DNA of 64,000 nucleotides. Source: Tolypeutes matacus. Its lineage: Eukaryota; Chordata; Mammalia; Cingulata; Chlamyphoridae. Where the stretch lies: positions 1,938,951 through 2,002,950 of the forward strand of contig JAKSZT010037276.1 of NCBI GenBank assembly GCA_026826555.1, in the 5' to 3' direction. The notes beneath the pieces are model-generated. The model was not told where the DNA came from. It worked only from the letters and a program-made list of their open reading frames with translations, and searched no databases. Of this stretch, positions 11,435 through 22,299 are shown piece after piece; position 1 is the stretch's first letter, and every line of letters starts with the position of its first letter. The translations under genes were made by a program, and so were the position numbers.

Positions 11435-13140
11435 AGTATTTTTTTAAAAAACAATGTTATTGAAGTATATCTTTCATACACCTACATAAATAATAAGTGT
11501 ATAATAAAATTTGTGAATGTAAAAAACAAACTTGCATATCATCATATAGGGTTTGCATAAATCACACCACTACCAACACCTTCAATTGTTGTGAAACTTT
11601 TGTTACAAACTATGAAATAGCATCATCAAAATATTACTATTAACTATAGCCCATATCTTATATTTGTTGTATTTTCCATCAACCCAACCAATTATTAACA
11701 CCCTGCGTTAGTATTTTACATTTGCTATAGTTCATGAGAGAATCTTTCCATATTTGTCCTGTTAACCACAGTCCACCTTACACCATTGGATTCCCTGTGT
11801 GTTATAAAGGCCTTTTTTGTACAATCCATTCAAAGTGTACACTCAGTGGCTGTCATTTTCATCATAGAGTTGTGCTGTCATGCCTCAGTCCATTTTAGAG
11901 CATTTTCATTACACCAAGTAGAAAAATCCCATGCCTCTTTGTACCTTCCTATGGTTGTTTCTCGGAATTGATATAATATCTTCTTTGCCAATGGTGCAGA
12001 ATATTACAATATTATTGTTAAGTATCATTCATAAGGTAAATGAGTTGTAATTTTCCCATGTATCACCATATTCTTAACACTTTGTAAAAGAACATTTTTA
12101 TACTAATAACCACAATCTTCATCCACCACTGAAATAACTGTTATACATACCATAGATTATTCTCTAGTTTCCTTTCAATTAACATTTACATATCATAAAT
12201 TACAGACATGTCTACCCCTTTCAACCACAAACTCATTTATAAATTAGCAGTGTGAGCTATACTCACTATAATATGTTACCATCAGCTCTATTCATTTCCA
12301 CACTTTTATAATTAACCTCATTAAAAATTCTACATACATTAAGCAACAGCTCTCATTCTCAGCATACATTCTATTCCCTAATAACCTTTACTCTAGAGCC
12401 AGAATTCTTAACAATGGGTCCATGAGCTTGAATTGAAATTTTTTAAAAAATATTCTTTTAGGGATATGTTGGTATGGGTGTGATATATTTATTAAATAAT
12501 ACACAGTATAGTGTGGACTTACTAAGGGGTCTGTGGTTTTCACTTGACTAGCAAAGGGGTCCGTGGAACAAAAAATGTTATGAACTCTTCTAGAGATTAG
12601 TCCTGTGAGTTTACTCATCATACTTAGTTCATATTGGTGAGACCATACAATATTTGTCCTTGTGTGTCTACTTTATTTCATTCAACATAACATCCTCAAA
12701 TTTCTTCCATGTTGTCATATGCACCACAATTTCCTTTTTCTTACAACTGAATCATTTTCCTTTGTATGTATAAACCACATTTTGATTATCCATTCTTTGG
12801 TTGATGGACACTTGGACTGTTTCCATATTTTAGAAATGTGAATAATGCTGCTATGAACATGGGTGTGAAAATGTCAGTTCCCAACCTTGCATTCCAGTCT
12901 GCTGAATATATTCCTAATAACAGTATTGCTGGATCAAACATCAGTTCTATATTCAGCTTCTTGGTGTACCACCAAACTGTCTTTCACAGAGGTTGCACCA
13001 TTCTACATTCCCACCTACAGTGAAGGAATGTTCCTATTTTTCACATCCTCTCCAGCACTTGTAGTTTCCTGTTTTTTGTTGATGACCATTCTATAACGTG
13101 TGAAATGGTATCTCGTTGTAGTTTTCATTTGCATTTACAC
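11435..13140 (-). mobile_element. Old antisense L1 (HAL1-like) 3' block
   Basis: Read on the minus strand this follows L1 order. The + strand shows the standard antisense landmarks: 'catacaatatttgtccttgt', 'ttccatgttgtcatatgcac', a 'ccattctttggttgatggac' block, 'cctctccagcacttgtag', then 'tgaaatggtatctcgttg'. The same landmark chain occurs at 21,240-21,720, 30,480-30,960 and 43,980-44,540. It is highly diverged. A separate piece (12,395-12,610) interrupts it. Confidence 0.7.
12395..12610. other. Possible short DNA-transposon relic inside an L1
   Basis: This stretch breaks the antisense L1 chain. It contains two 'ggggtc(c/t)(g/t)tgg' blocks (around 12,525 and 12,555). Its edges are loosely complementary: 'agaattcttaac' on the left and 'gttatgaactctt' on the right. 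Short inverted ends inside another repeat would fit a non-autonomous DNA transposon, but the family is not identified. Confidence 0.25.
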
Positions 13141-14966
13141 TGCAATACTTAAAAAAAAAAAAAAACATTATTTATTTTAATTGTGGTAAGATTAATCTGC
13201 AATACTTTTGTAAAAGGTTTGTTAGTGGACAAATTTGGTAAAATTATAACTACAAATCTTACTGAAGGGATCAGGAGTACTTAGCAATTTTTACACATTT
13301 GATATTTTATTAAAATAAATTACTTTTAAAACCACCCATGTTGCTAATATCCCAGTAAAGTATTCAACAGTCAAACCTACCTAAAAGCAGTTCAACTAAA
13401 GTTGTGAAAACAATTGAACTTTTAAGAGTCTGGACATTACTAGGGAAGAAATGTATCATTATTATATTAATAGCACTTTTTCTGTTGTGTCCTCAATGAT
13501 TTGGAGTGTTTGTAAAACCAGCAAGGTATTAGTATTCCAGTTTCTCACAGGAACTACTTCCTCTGCTGCCTGTGTTGGAGAATGTTCACCCTGTGCCCCA
13601 GATTGAAAGCCATGGAGATGGACATGTATTTTATATCTCCCTTGTGCTCACTATGACTTCGATTTGGCTCAGATCTCAGATCAGATTTTCTCTCCTTGGC
13701 TGCCTTTTGTCAGTCTGTGCATGTGTGTTTCAGGGGATTTTCTGTCTATTTTTTTCCCCATCCAGGATCCTCTTAGGAGATATTAGTGGCTATGGGGACA
13801 TGAGGTAATGTCCTGATCAAAGCAGGGATTTGCAAATTGATGAAATGCTAGGGGATATAAATGCTGGAATTTATCTTTATGTGCCAAGCTGGGAGGGGAG
13901 CAATTGTAACCAGGGCACTTCATGCACAAATTAACATTTATTGAATGTTTTAAAAAAAACACATTTATTTGATATTTTAAAATATCAAAATATCATTTGA
14001 TACTATATATATATATTTATATTTTAAAATATCAAAATATCATGTGATACTATATATATATATATGTAGTATCAAATGAAATATACTATGTTGAAATCAA
14101 GTCTCTTGTTGAAAATAGATTACAAATATTTATGCAACTTAGTAGTGTAAGATGCTATATGGAATGAAGAGAAATGAGTTAATAAATCTCAAGAAAAAAC
14201 CCTCACAATATATAAAGGTGGAAGATAATTAGGCCTATCCACTTCAGTGTATTTCATTAATGCAAAATTTAACTAGAGAAATGAACACATTTTCAAATTT
14301 GAAAGTAAAGAAAGAGAAAGTAAAGCATTTGAAAAAAAGTTCATCACCTTTTGAAATATTATGGGAAATAGGCATATACATAATGAGATTTTAGATATAT
14401 ATTTATTTTACCTTTCCATAGAAATATGCAAAATTAAACTAAGTGCAGTCAGACTTTGAATTTTCCACAGGAGAAATTTCCTTTCAATGAATACCTCTGA
14501 TTTATAAAAACCCAGCCTCTTACATGGCTCTTAAATAAACTGATCATTTAAATCCTAGACAAATTTCAGCTTAAGTAATTTTAAGTATATGAAACAGTCA
14601 TTATGGAAAATCGCAAATTGTGTTTCAAACTTCAAAACTGATTTCTGTTCATGCATGAATTTTACTTAGTGCTAACTTATCCTAACTTGGAGGTGGCATA
14701 TCTTGGAAAATCCATATAACAAACAACTAACTGATATAAAGTATAAAATTCAGGGTCATTTAGTACATGCTCATGCTGTGTAAATATCACCTCTACCAAT
14801 CAATCAATCTATATTTAAAATAAAAATCAGTCACACTGAAACAAGACATTTCAGCAAGCTAAACTTAAAAGTAGTTGAAAATCCTCACTTGTCATGAGAT
14901 GTGGCATTTTTGTCATTTGAAAAAAATATATATTTCAAAAATTTTACTCAAAACTGTGCTTTTCTT
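13141..14966. other. Unique AT-rich sequence, no gene recognised
   Basis: No convincing open frame is present; the best is 78 codons at 13,572-13,808 with no recognised domain. The only clear structure is the duplicated AT-rich palindromic block at 13,958-14,075, listed separately. Confidence 0.5.
13958..14075. repeat. Duplicated AT-rich self-complementary unit
   Basis: A unit of about 60 bp occurs twice in tandem. Each copy contains the palindrome 'atattttaaaatat', then 'caaaatatcat', then 'gatactatatatatat'. A final 'gtagtatcaaatga' is the reverse complement of the 'tcatttgatactat' element, so the whole block can fold on itself. Confidence 0.75.
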
Positions 14967-15150
14967 TGGAAGCAGCTGTGGCTCAATCAGTAGGGCTCCC
15001 GTTTACCATATGGGAGGCCCCGGGTTCCGTTTCCGGGGCCTCCTGGTGAAGGCAAGCCCGCCCGCACGGCGTGGTTAGCTGATCCAGTAAGCACAAGCAG
15101 CAAGGGGGGATAAATGAATAAATAAATAAAATCTTAAAAAAAAAAAAAAA
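14967..15150 (+). mobile_element. DAS-type tRNA-derived SINE with target duplications
   Basis: This is a complete short SINE. Its head looks like a tRNA gene with an A-box-like 'tggctcaatcagtagg' and a B-box-like 'gggttccgtttcc', so an RNA polymerase III origin is likely. The body ends in 'aataaataaataaaatctt' and a pure A run. Perfect 17-bp target duplications (aaaactgtgcttttctt) flank it at 14,950-14,966 and 15,147-15,163, the last few bases overlapping the A tail. This family is characteristic of armadillos and is the best species clue in the window. Confidence 0.92.
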
Positions 15151-16430
15151 CTGTGCTTTTCTTAAAGCCAGGAAAGTGAATTTATTACAAATTTTGGAAT
15201 TTGGAATAACATTTAAAATTAATTCTGGGAGTTCTATTATCTGTATTTGTAAATTTTTAAACTTTGTTTCAACTATTTAAATGGTCCAGGAAAAATTAAC
15301 CAATGAAATGATTTAAAAAATTGTTTACATAGAGGCAACATTTTCCCCCTAACCTTGGGCTCTGATATGGTTAGCCAGAACCATCCTAATGCCAACTTAC
15401 CCACTGGAAGGTTGCAATATTATGAATAATTTTTAGCACTGTAGATGGTTTTACCTTCTCTCTGAATCTCTAACAAGATTGTTTCCAGCAAGGGTCCCTT
15501 ATCAGTGAAAAGTCCTACAGCATGCCAGATTTCATGCTGGCAAAACCCTCAATGAATGATTACTATGGTAAAATAAGCCTTGATAAATTATTACTTGAGA
15601 AAGAAAAGCATAAACCACACAGAAACAGTGCAGAAAATGAAATTTCTGTGCTCGCTCTTTAAGAAAAAACACTCAGAGAGGCCATGACCAAAACCATGAC
15701 AAAGGTCTGCTCAGCCTCAGGCACTAAGAGAAAGCTATTTACTCATGTGGGCACAGTCTGAGTAATCATAGAGGCTTGGTGTCTCCTCCTTGGGACCAGC
15801 AGAAAAGAAGCTTTTGTACTCCCTGCTGAAGTGGAGCCTGGTCGGTGCTGAATGTACTTCCCAGAGTATTTGATCAGAAAAGGAAGTTTTGGTTGCTCCC
15901 TGCTGGCTGGAGGTCCAGTGCAGCACAAAGCATCTCTGACTTCCCACTTGGCTCCAGAGGGAGGGCCTATTTAGCCAGAGTCAGAACTGCCTCCGTCGCA
16001 CTAACTCTCCATCCTGTCCATTCAAGAGATGTCCACAGTTTGTGGTGTATTTATTGGTACTCAAAAAGGTGACCTGTCCAGAACCTCATTGACACCTGGA
16101 AACATGGTAGGCCCAATCCAGAGTCCCCAGTCCAGGGTTCACAGAGCTGCAGGGTGTTAAATAAGTTCACTAGGGGGGCTCCTTAAGGCAAAGGGTAGTT
16201 GCGGGTCCCTCCTCCACAGCCTACTTTCCTTAGAACCAGCCCTAAGGAATCCCTGCCACTGGATCACTGGCAGGAGGGATAGAAGAGTTCAGTTTGTGGG
16301 TAAAGGAAACCCTTGTTTTTCTTTCTTGTGAATTTCTTATGTTAGATGCCACTATGACCCCAGGAACTGAAAAATAAGCAAGTTAATTAAAATCACAAAG
16401 CTAGTTTTACATTGAAAAACTGCACTCTGT
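15151..16430. other. Unique sequence, no gene recognised
   Basis: No repeat family or protein domain was recognised. Overlapping short open frames around 15,735-16,072 on both strands have no recognised content. A moderately GC-rich part (15,620-16,280) may be an old LTR, but I cannot support that. Confidence 0.45.
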
Positions 16431-16479
16431 CCCTGAAAGTCTTTTCACTCTGGGATCTGATCCACCACCCAGTACCTTG

Positions 16480-16705
16480 AAGTACATAATTTTCACACCC
16501 TAGAAGGTGTAATCAAGTGTCTTAGGAGCTGGACTGCCTGAATATTGGTCACCACTTGTCACTGTGTCTGGAGTGTCTTAAACTCTCTCTGCCTCTCTGT
16601 CATCATCTATATATAAAGAGGAGGAAAATGGAACTGACTTCAGAAAGCGACTGTGAAGTTCCTGTGGGAATCTAGTAAAGAGCTCAAAATAATACCTGTG
16701 CTCCC
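16480..16705 (+). mobile_element. MIR SINE
   Basis: It shows the MIR layout: a core followed by 'ctctctctgcctctctgtc' and 'catcatctatatataaagag', corresponding to the conserved 'ctctgtgcctcagtttcctcatctgtaaaatgg' segment, then a degraded 'taaagagctcaaaataatacctg' tail. MIRs are ancient mammalian SINEs, so high divergence is expected. Confidence 0.7.
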
Positions 16706-16910
16706 TGTAGCCCTTTTATAATCTATTCTCATTTTTAAAAGGAATGCTGTGAGCATTTGCTATATGAGCCCACCCACCATCCATTTTGTCACAATTCTTA
16801 CTTCAGATTTCCAATTTGTGGGGTTCAACCATATTTTTCCAATCTTATCTTTGTAGTAGTTACAAGGCAAATGAAAACACTTCATGCTGTTACTATGATA
16901 GCTGTGTGCA

Positions 16911-16999
16911 ATCCTTCTGACAAGAAGTGAGTTAAATCCTTCTGATAAGTAGAGAGTTAAATTATTCACTCACTCAGAGAGTGAGTGAATAATTTAACT
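16911..16999. repeat. 25-bp tandem duplication next to a perfect 21-bp hairpin
   Basis: Two 25-bp units starting 'atccttctga' occur head to tail (about 16,911-16,935 and 16,936-16,960). Overlapping the second is a perfect inverted repeat: left arm 16,955-16,975, loop 'aga' 16,976-16,978, right arm 16,979-16,999. All 21 positions pair. Confidence 0.9.
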
Positions 17000-19150
17000 T
17001 AAAGATTAAGGCAGTGTTGCAGTAGGGGTATATTGGACATATAACTCAGGGCTCAAGTGTCAAACCATGTTCTGCTAGGCCTTGTCCCTTACCTCTCCAG
17101 TCCTGCTTTCAAATTTTGAGCTGTAGGATACCAAGATAATCAGTTTTGTGACCAGATTTTCTCTAGGTTTTTGACTAAGTGAATTTCAAGAGCACACAGG
17201 GTCAGTTAGGCTAGTAATTTATTAAGGAATAGTGAGACAAGAAATGGGAGACAATAACAGAAGGTAGAGAAGAAGGGGCTGAAGCATGATATAGAGGGCT
17301 AATTTATATAATACAATTTCCCATTATGGATTAAAAATGCCCAAGTTTCACTTGTGTATTGATCTAGGTGAGGGTGAAAAGGCCAGAACAGCACATGAAC
17401 AGGCACTGGAAGAGGAAAAGGTAAGACAGTGCAAAAGGCTTTTGCACTTGCTTTTTAAACCATTAATTATTCAACCACTTTGCTAATGGCATGGAAGGAT
17501 TCCCAGCTGTTTGCTGTTTTGATTGATTACCTCACCTATCAATTCCCCAGTGGGTCCCAATGATAAGGTCCCTGGAGTATATCTGCGGCTTCTGGCTTCT
17601 GGAAGAATTCTCATTATGAAGGGGATTTCTTGTGAGATTCTTCCAGCAGCCATCTTGTTGGTATTGAAGAACCCATGTTCAACGGTGGCATTTTTTTCTG
17701 CCAGGTTCCAGATCCATCTCTCGATTCCCTATCTAGCCTGCTTCAGTTTCACATCCCTTTGTCTTGGCCCCTACCAAGTAAGAGGTAAAGTTAAATATCT
17801 TACACTCACTCATTGCTTTCTGAGTTGGGATAAATAAGGGAATGGATGTGCCCAACTGTTGAGTGTTCTCAGATTCCCTTCAGTTGTTAACCTGTGGCCC
17901 AGGCTAAGCCAGTTGAGAAAAGCTCATTAATAAGGAAGAGCCTCTGGCTAAACCATAAGCTCCAACTCCTGGAAAGCTTCTAGGTTTCAGAATTCCTACA
18001 TTTGAATAAAGGAACTCAAACCAGCTATTGGATTTGGGAGCAAAGGCAAAACATTTCATCTTAAAGAGAAACCAAGCCCTTGGAGACTACCAGAACAAGA
18101 GCAGGTTGGAGTCTGCTCTGGAACCCACACTTAACTGACTTGAATATACTTTCCATCAGAGCTCAAAAGTTTCCTATGGAATATCCTATACCATACCTGG
18201 TCTCATCAGGTAAAGAATCCATATGTTGAAATAGAAAAGCCTTCCATATACTTATCCTTATTGATATTTCCACTTTGAGAAAAGGGCAGGGGAGGCTGAA
18301 GAGGGAGTTGGAGATTTGAGAGTTCTGGGGGAATGCAGAGACCCCATGATTTGAACCCTGCGAGACTGCAAGACCCCATAAAGAAGCCAGAGAAATTGTG
18401 GCTAATCCACAGTGTCTGCAGGTCCCATGTCAGAGGAAAAGTAGAATGGGATGACAACTATGATTTCATATTCACAAATGTCAGGGTTTCATCCAAAAAT
18501 AAGGAAGAGAAGATTTTCCAATGATACTTGTGTTTTCCACAAGAGGATCAGCTGCATGTACCATAATGTGCAGGGTACATTGAATGTACAATATGAATGA
18601 ACATTCAAGATGCCACTGCTTCTTTCAGAGTTGAGCCTCTTAGGACATCAACCCACAGACCAGCTCTGTGGTCTCCCTAATAGTATGAAGGCTCAGGATT
18701 TTTATTGATAATTATATTTCATAGCTCATTTTACAAAGCATTGGGATATGGCACTGAATGACTATGTGGGAAATTGTATATATATTATATGTATGTATGT
18801 GTATATATGTGTGTGCAGTTTTTATTGTATATATAAATCAAGTAAATAAAAGTATATGTATATATATGCATGAATTGTATACACAAATAGAAAGATAAAT
18901 TTTTAAATGTATATAGGCATGGATATATGTATGTATTTTGGAACAAAGAGAGTGAATTATTTTTATAATAGAAGTGTTTATCTCTTTGAGAGAAGGGTAT
19001 AAAAGAGCTCATTTCCACTGATATCATGGTGGGTGTGAAATTTTCACTGTCCAAGTGTAACTGAGGATACCTGGACCACCCAAGTCATGCCTTGAGCTTT
19101 CACACTTAAGGGTCACCATGACTTGGCAATAAAGGAAAAGCTGGGATGAC
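17000..19150. other. Unique sequence, no gene recognised
   Basis: No recognised coding sequence. Open frames of 104 codons or fewer (17,523-17,837; 18,206-18,457 reversed) lack domain signals. A TA/TG-rich simple repeat lies at 18,776-18,920. Confidence 0.5.
18776..18920. repeat. TA/TG-rich microsatellite-like tract
   Basis: The stretch is dominated by 'tatatgtatgta', 'gtgtatatatgtgtgtg' and 'atgtatatatatgcatg'. It is an impure simple repeat and the source of a spurious Tyr/Ile-rich open frame on the minus strand. Confidence 0.75.
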
Positions 19151-19154
19151 TCAT

Positions 19155-19405
19155 TATGGCATAGTGTTAAACAACTCAGTATTTGCAGCTGCATTGCCTG
19201 GGTTTCAACCCAAATGTTTTACTTCTTAGATAAGCCACTTGGGGCAATTTGTTTAGCCTCTCTGCCCTACATTTACTCTTCAGAAATTGGGATTCTTGAT
19301 AGTGTCAACCTCAGAGAGTTTGTAGGAAGATTAATATTGTAATATGCTTAGAACAAGTCCTGGGACATCACACTTAAATGTTAGCTTATTACTATTATCT
19401 TCTTT
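19155..19405 (+). mobile_element. MIR SINE
   Basis: A well-preserved MIR order is visible: 'cattgcctgggtttcaaccc', then a 'gataagccacttggggcaat' block, 'tttagcctctctgccctac', 'gaaattgggattcttgatag', and the tail 'atgcttagaacaagtcctgg'. These correspond to the standard MIR tRNA-related, core and LINE-related segments. Confidence 0.85.
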
Positions 19406-19674
19406 AATTTTCAAATGAATCTTAATAGATGATCACAGATCACAAGTCTATGGTAAAATGAAGGACCCATCTCCTGTGAGCCCTCTCACTGCATTCAATT
19501 TGGGAACTTCCTTACTACTAAGGGACCAGTTGCTACATTTATCAATGCTTGTCTATCTGCCTATCATTTAAATTTTCTGTCCTCATAGCTACTACAGGTT
19601 TTTCTAATTCTTTGGTAAATGGAATGGCCATATCCTTCTATCCTGCCAACTATCACAAAGTACCACAAGTGGAG

Positions 19675-20157
19675 TGTGGCAGTTTGATGTAATTATAAAT
19701 TCCAAAAATATAATTGAATCATGCTTGTAAACTGATCTGTTAATCTGGGCATAATTAGGATAGGATTAGGGCATTGAGTCCCACCCCTTGGTGGGTGGGG
19801 AATTGAATATAAAAGGCAATACAAAGGACAGTTGAAGCAGTCTTTTGAGAAGCAGTTTTGATGTTGGAAAGAAGGCCCCAGGAGAAGAGAAGCAAGCTGT
19901 TCACCTGATCGTCTACAGCTGACCTTGGGGAGGAAACAGGAGCTAAGCCTGGAGAGTAGTGTAGCCCCGGAAAGAGAGGAACCCCAGAAGCCTGAGCCCT
20001 GGCAAACACCAGCACGTGGCAATGGACTGTGGTGAGAGAAGAAACTTAACACTTTATGGCCTGGTATCTGTAAACTTCTACCCCAAATAAATACTCTTTA
20101 TAAAAACCAACCCATTTTTGGGATTTCACATTAGCATCCCTTTGGCTGATTAATACA
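19675..20157 (+). mobile_element. Solo LTR, same family as the complete element at 46.5 kb
   Basis: This 483-bp unit starts TGTGGCAG and ends TAATACA, and is closely similar to the two LTRs at 46,510-47,000 and 48,623-49,113 read in reverse. A 5-bp target duplication 'tggag' flanks it (19,670-19,674 and 20,158-20,162). A TATA-like 'atataaaagg' lies near 19,807 and the polyadenylation signal AATAAA at 20,086-20,091. A single LTR with intact TSD implies that recombination between two LTRs removed the interior. Confidence 0.92.
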
Positions 20158-20665
20158 TGGAGGAATACAAATTCAAAATTATCTTCATACTACAAATACC
20201 TGCAGCCTTAGAATTTTTTTCACCTTATCTAGGACCACAGCCCATTCAAACCATTCCTTCCTCTCCAAAGTAAACAAACACCCTACCCCAGATACTCAAT
20301 GAGCAAAAGCACAAAAAATATAACTGTATTTCTATCTCATCCTTTTTAGATTATCATCATCCTATAAAATCTTAAAAATCCCTTACTGTTCTCTCCTTTT
20401 TCTGGAAAAATTCTATCAGTGGATGAGCCCCACCACTGGTTTTACACTTGCATAATTTCAAAAAAAATGCATATATATTTATATATATATATTATATTCA
20501 TTTTGCAAATGTTTGTATGTATTGTGAGAATTTTGATTTTTACCCATAATAAAAAAAATAAAAAAATAAAAATAAAAAAAAAAGAGCTAGGACTGCTGGA
20601 CAAAAGATCACAAAGTACCACATGTGGAGGAATACAAATTCAAAATTATTTGCATACTAAATAGG
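20158..20665 (+). mobile_element. L1 3'-end insertion between duplicated flanks
   Basis: The segment near 20,455-20,590 matches, in sense orientation, the antisense L1 tail at 32,090-32,220: 'gcaaatgtttgtatgtattg', 'gtgagaattttgatttttac', 'ccataataaaaaaaa', then poly(A). About 55 bp present just around the solo LTR (atcacaaagtaccaca...cataatca-type flank at 19,652-19,674 plus 20,158-20,205) is repeated at 20,606-20,660. 20,205-20,450 has no clear identity. Confidence 0.55.
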
Positions 20666-20929
20666 CAATGAGTATTGTACAGAAATAATTAATTTAACAT
20701 TTGTCTAATAAAATAATCTCCCCAGAAAACATAATATTTTTATCCATTATTCTCAATATTCTTTCATCCTTTACTCCTTATTTTACCTGATAATCTTACA
20801 TAAAAATTAATTGAGAAAATAGATCCCTTCAGGAAAAAGCTGAATCACCTTCTTACCACCCAAAAAATAGGTACCAACCACACCCATCCCTTCCTTCCTT
20901 GACCATTTTATTAGGCAAAAGTAAAACCC

Positions 20930-22289
20930 TAACAAAAATATTTATACTGCATACAGTTTCACTTTTCTGGGATGTGGGAGCTGTTTCATAAAGACAACCT
21001 AAAACTTTCTGTTATTCACATTCAGTTTTACAATTAACTGGTGTTAATGACATACATAAAGTTGTGCCATGATTACCATCATCCATTACCAAATTTTTTG
21101 GATCACCGCAAAGAGATACTCCATATGAATGAAATATTATTGCCACCTTCCTCACCCCCCACTTAAGCTTCTGGAAATCTTTATTCTTCTTTCTGGCTCA
21201 AATAATTTACATATACTATTTATTTCATAAAAGTAAGCTCATACAATATTTGTCCTTTTGTGTCTGAGTTACTTAACATAATGTCTTCAGGGTTCATCCA
21301 TGTTGTAATATGCATCAGAACTTCATTCCTTTTTATGGCTGGATAACATCCATTCTATGTATATACCACATTTTGTTTATCCTTCCCTCTGTTGAGAGAC
21401 ACTTGGGTTGCTTTCACTTTCTAGCAATTGAGAATTATATTGTTATGACCATTGGAACTCAAATATCATTTCAGGGTCCTGCTTTCAATTCTTCTGTATA
21501 TATGACTGTGATATTGCAAGGTCATATGGCATTTCTATACATAACTTTCTGAGTAAATCTCAAAAGGTTTTCCAAGGTGAGTGCACAATTTTATATATAC
21601 ACCAATTATATATGAGTGTTATTTCTCCACATCTGCTTTAACATATTTTATATTCAGTTTTTAAAATATTTGTCATTCTGGTGGCTATGAATGTGTATCT
21701 TTTGGTTTTGATTTGCATTTCTGTACTGGCTAATGATATTGAGCTTCTGTTCATGTGCTTATTGACCATTTGTATTTATTGAGGCATGTCTTTTATTTTT
21801 ATTTTATTCATTATTTCTCCCTTGCTTTTTGTAGATTTTTTTCTTAAGTTGTTTCCTTTGCATATTTTTTACGTTTTTTAGTTTTCTTCTTTTTTAGCAT
21901 CATAGGAAAGTGTTTATTAATTTACTTCTAATATGAACTTAAAGTTTGTATATTTCTTTTTCCTTAAGATTTCATTTTTTTCACATCTTACATTTTCTTA
22001 TGCTTAGGGGGTACTGTATTGCAGGTAGGAAGCTGGAAGAGTAACAGAAACTGAAATCTATCACCAGCCCTTTCTCTGGCATTCATTACAAGTCATCCCT
22101 TCTCTCTCATCCATCATGACTACATCTTAGAGCTGGATGACAAATTAATACCTATTTTCATCACAATCACATTTATGAACCAATCGTGTTAGTTGTGGTC
22201 ACTATAATGTGTTACCATCAACTCTATCCATTTCCACACATTTACAGTCAAGCTAATTAAAAATTCTACATGCATCAGATATGTTGTTT
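20930..22289 (-). mobile_element. Antisense L1 3' block
   Basis: The + strand carries the antisense L1 landmarks 'catacaatatttgtcctttt', 'gttcatccatgttgtaatat', 'tttatggctggataac' and 'tttgatttgcatttctgtac'. It is old and interrupted by T-rich filler around 21,790-22,020. No open frames are meaningful. Confidence 0.65.
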
Positions 22290-22299
22290 CCACATATTT

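Noticed and set aside
14967..15060. Possible tRNA gene
   Set aside because: The A- and B-box-like elements are degenerate, there is no cloverleaf acceptor pairing, and a SINE body, A tail and target duplications follow.
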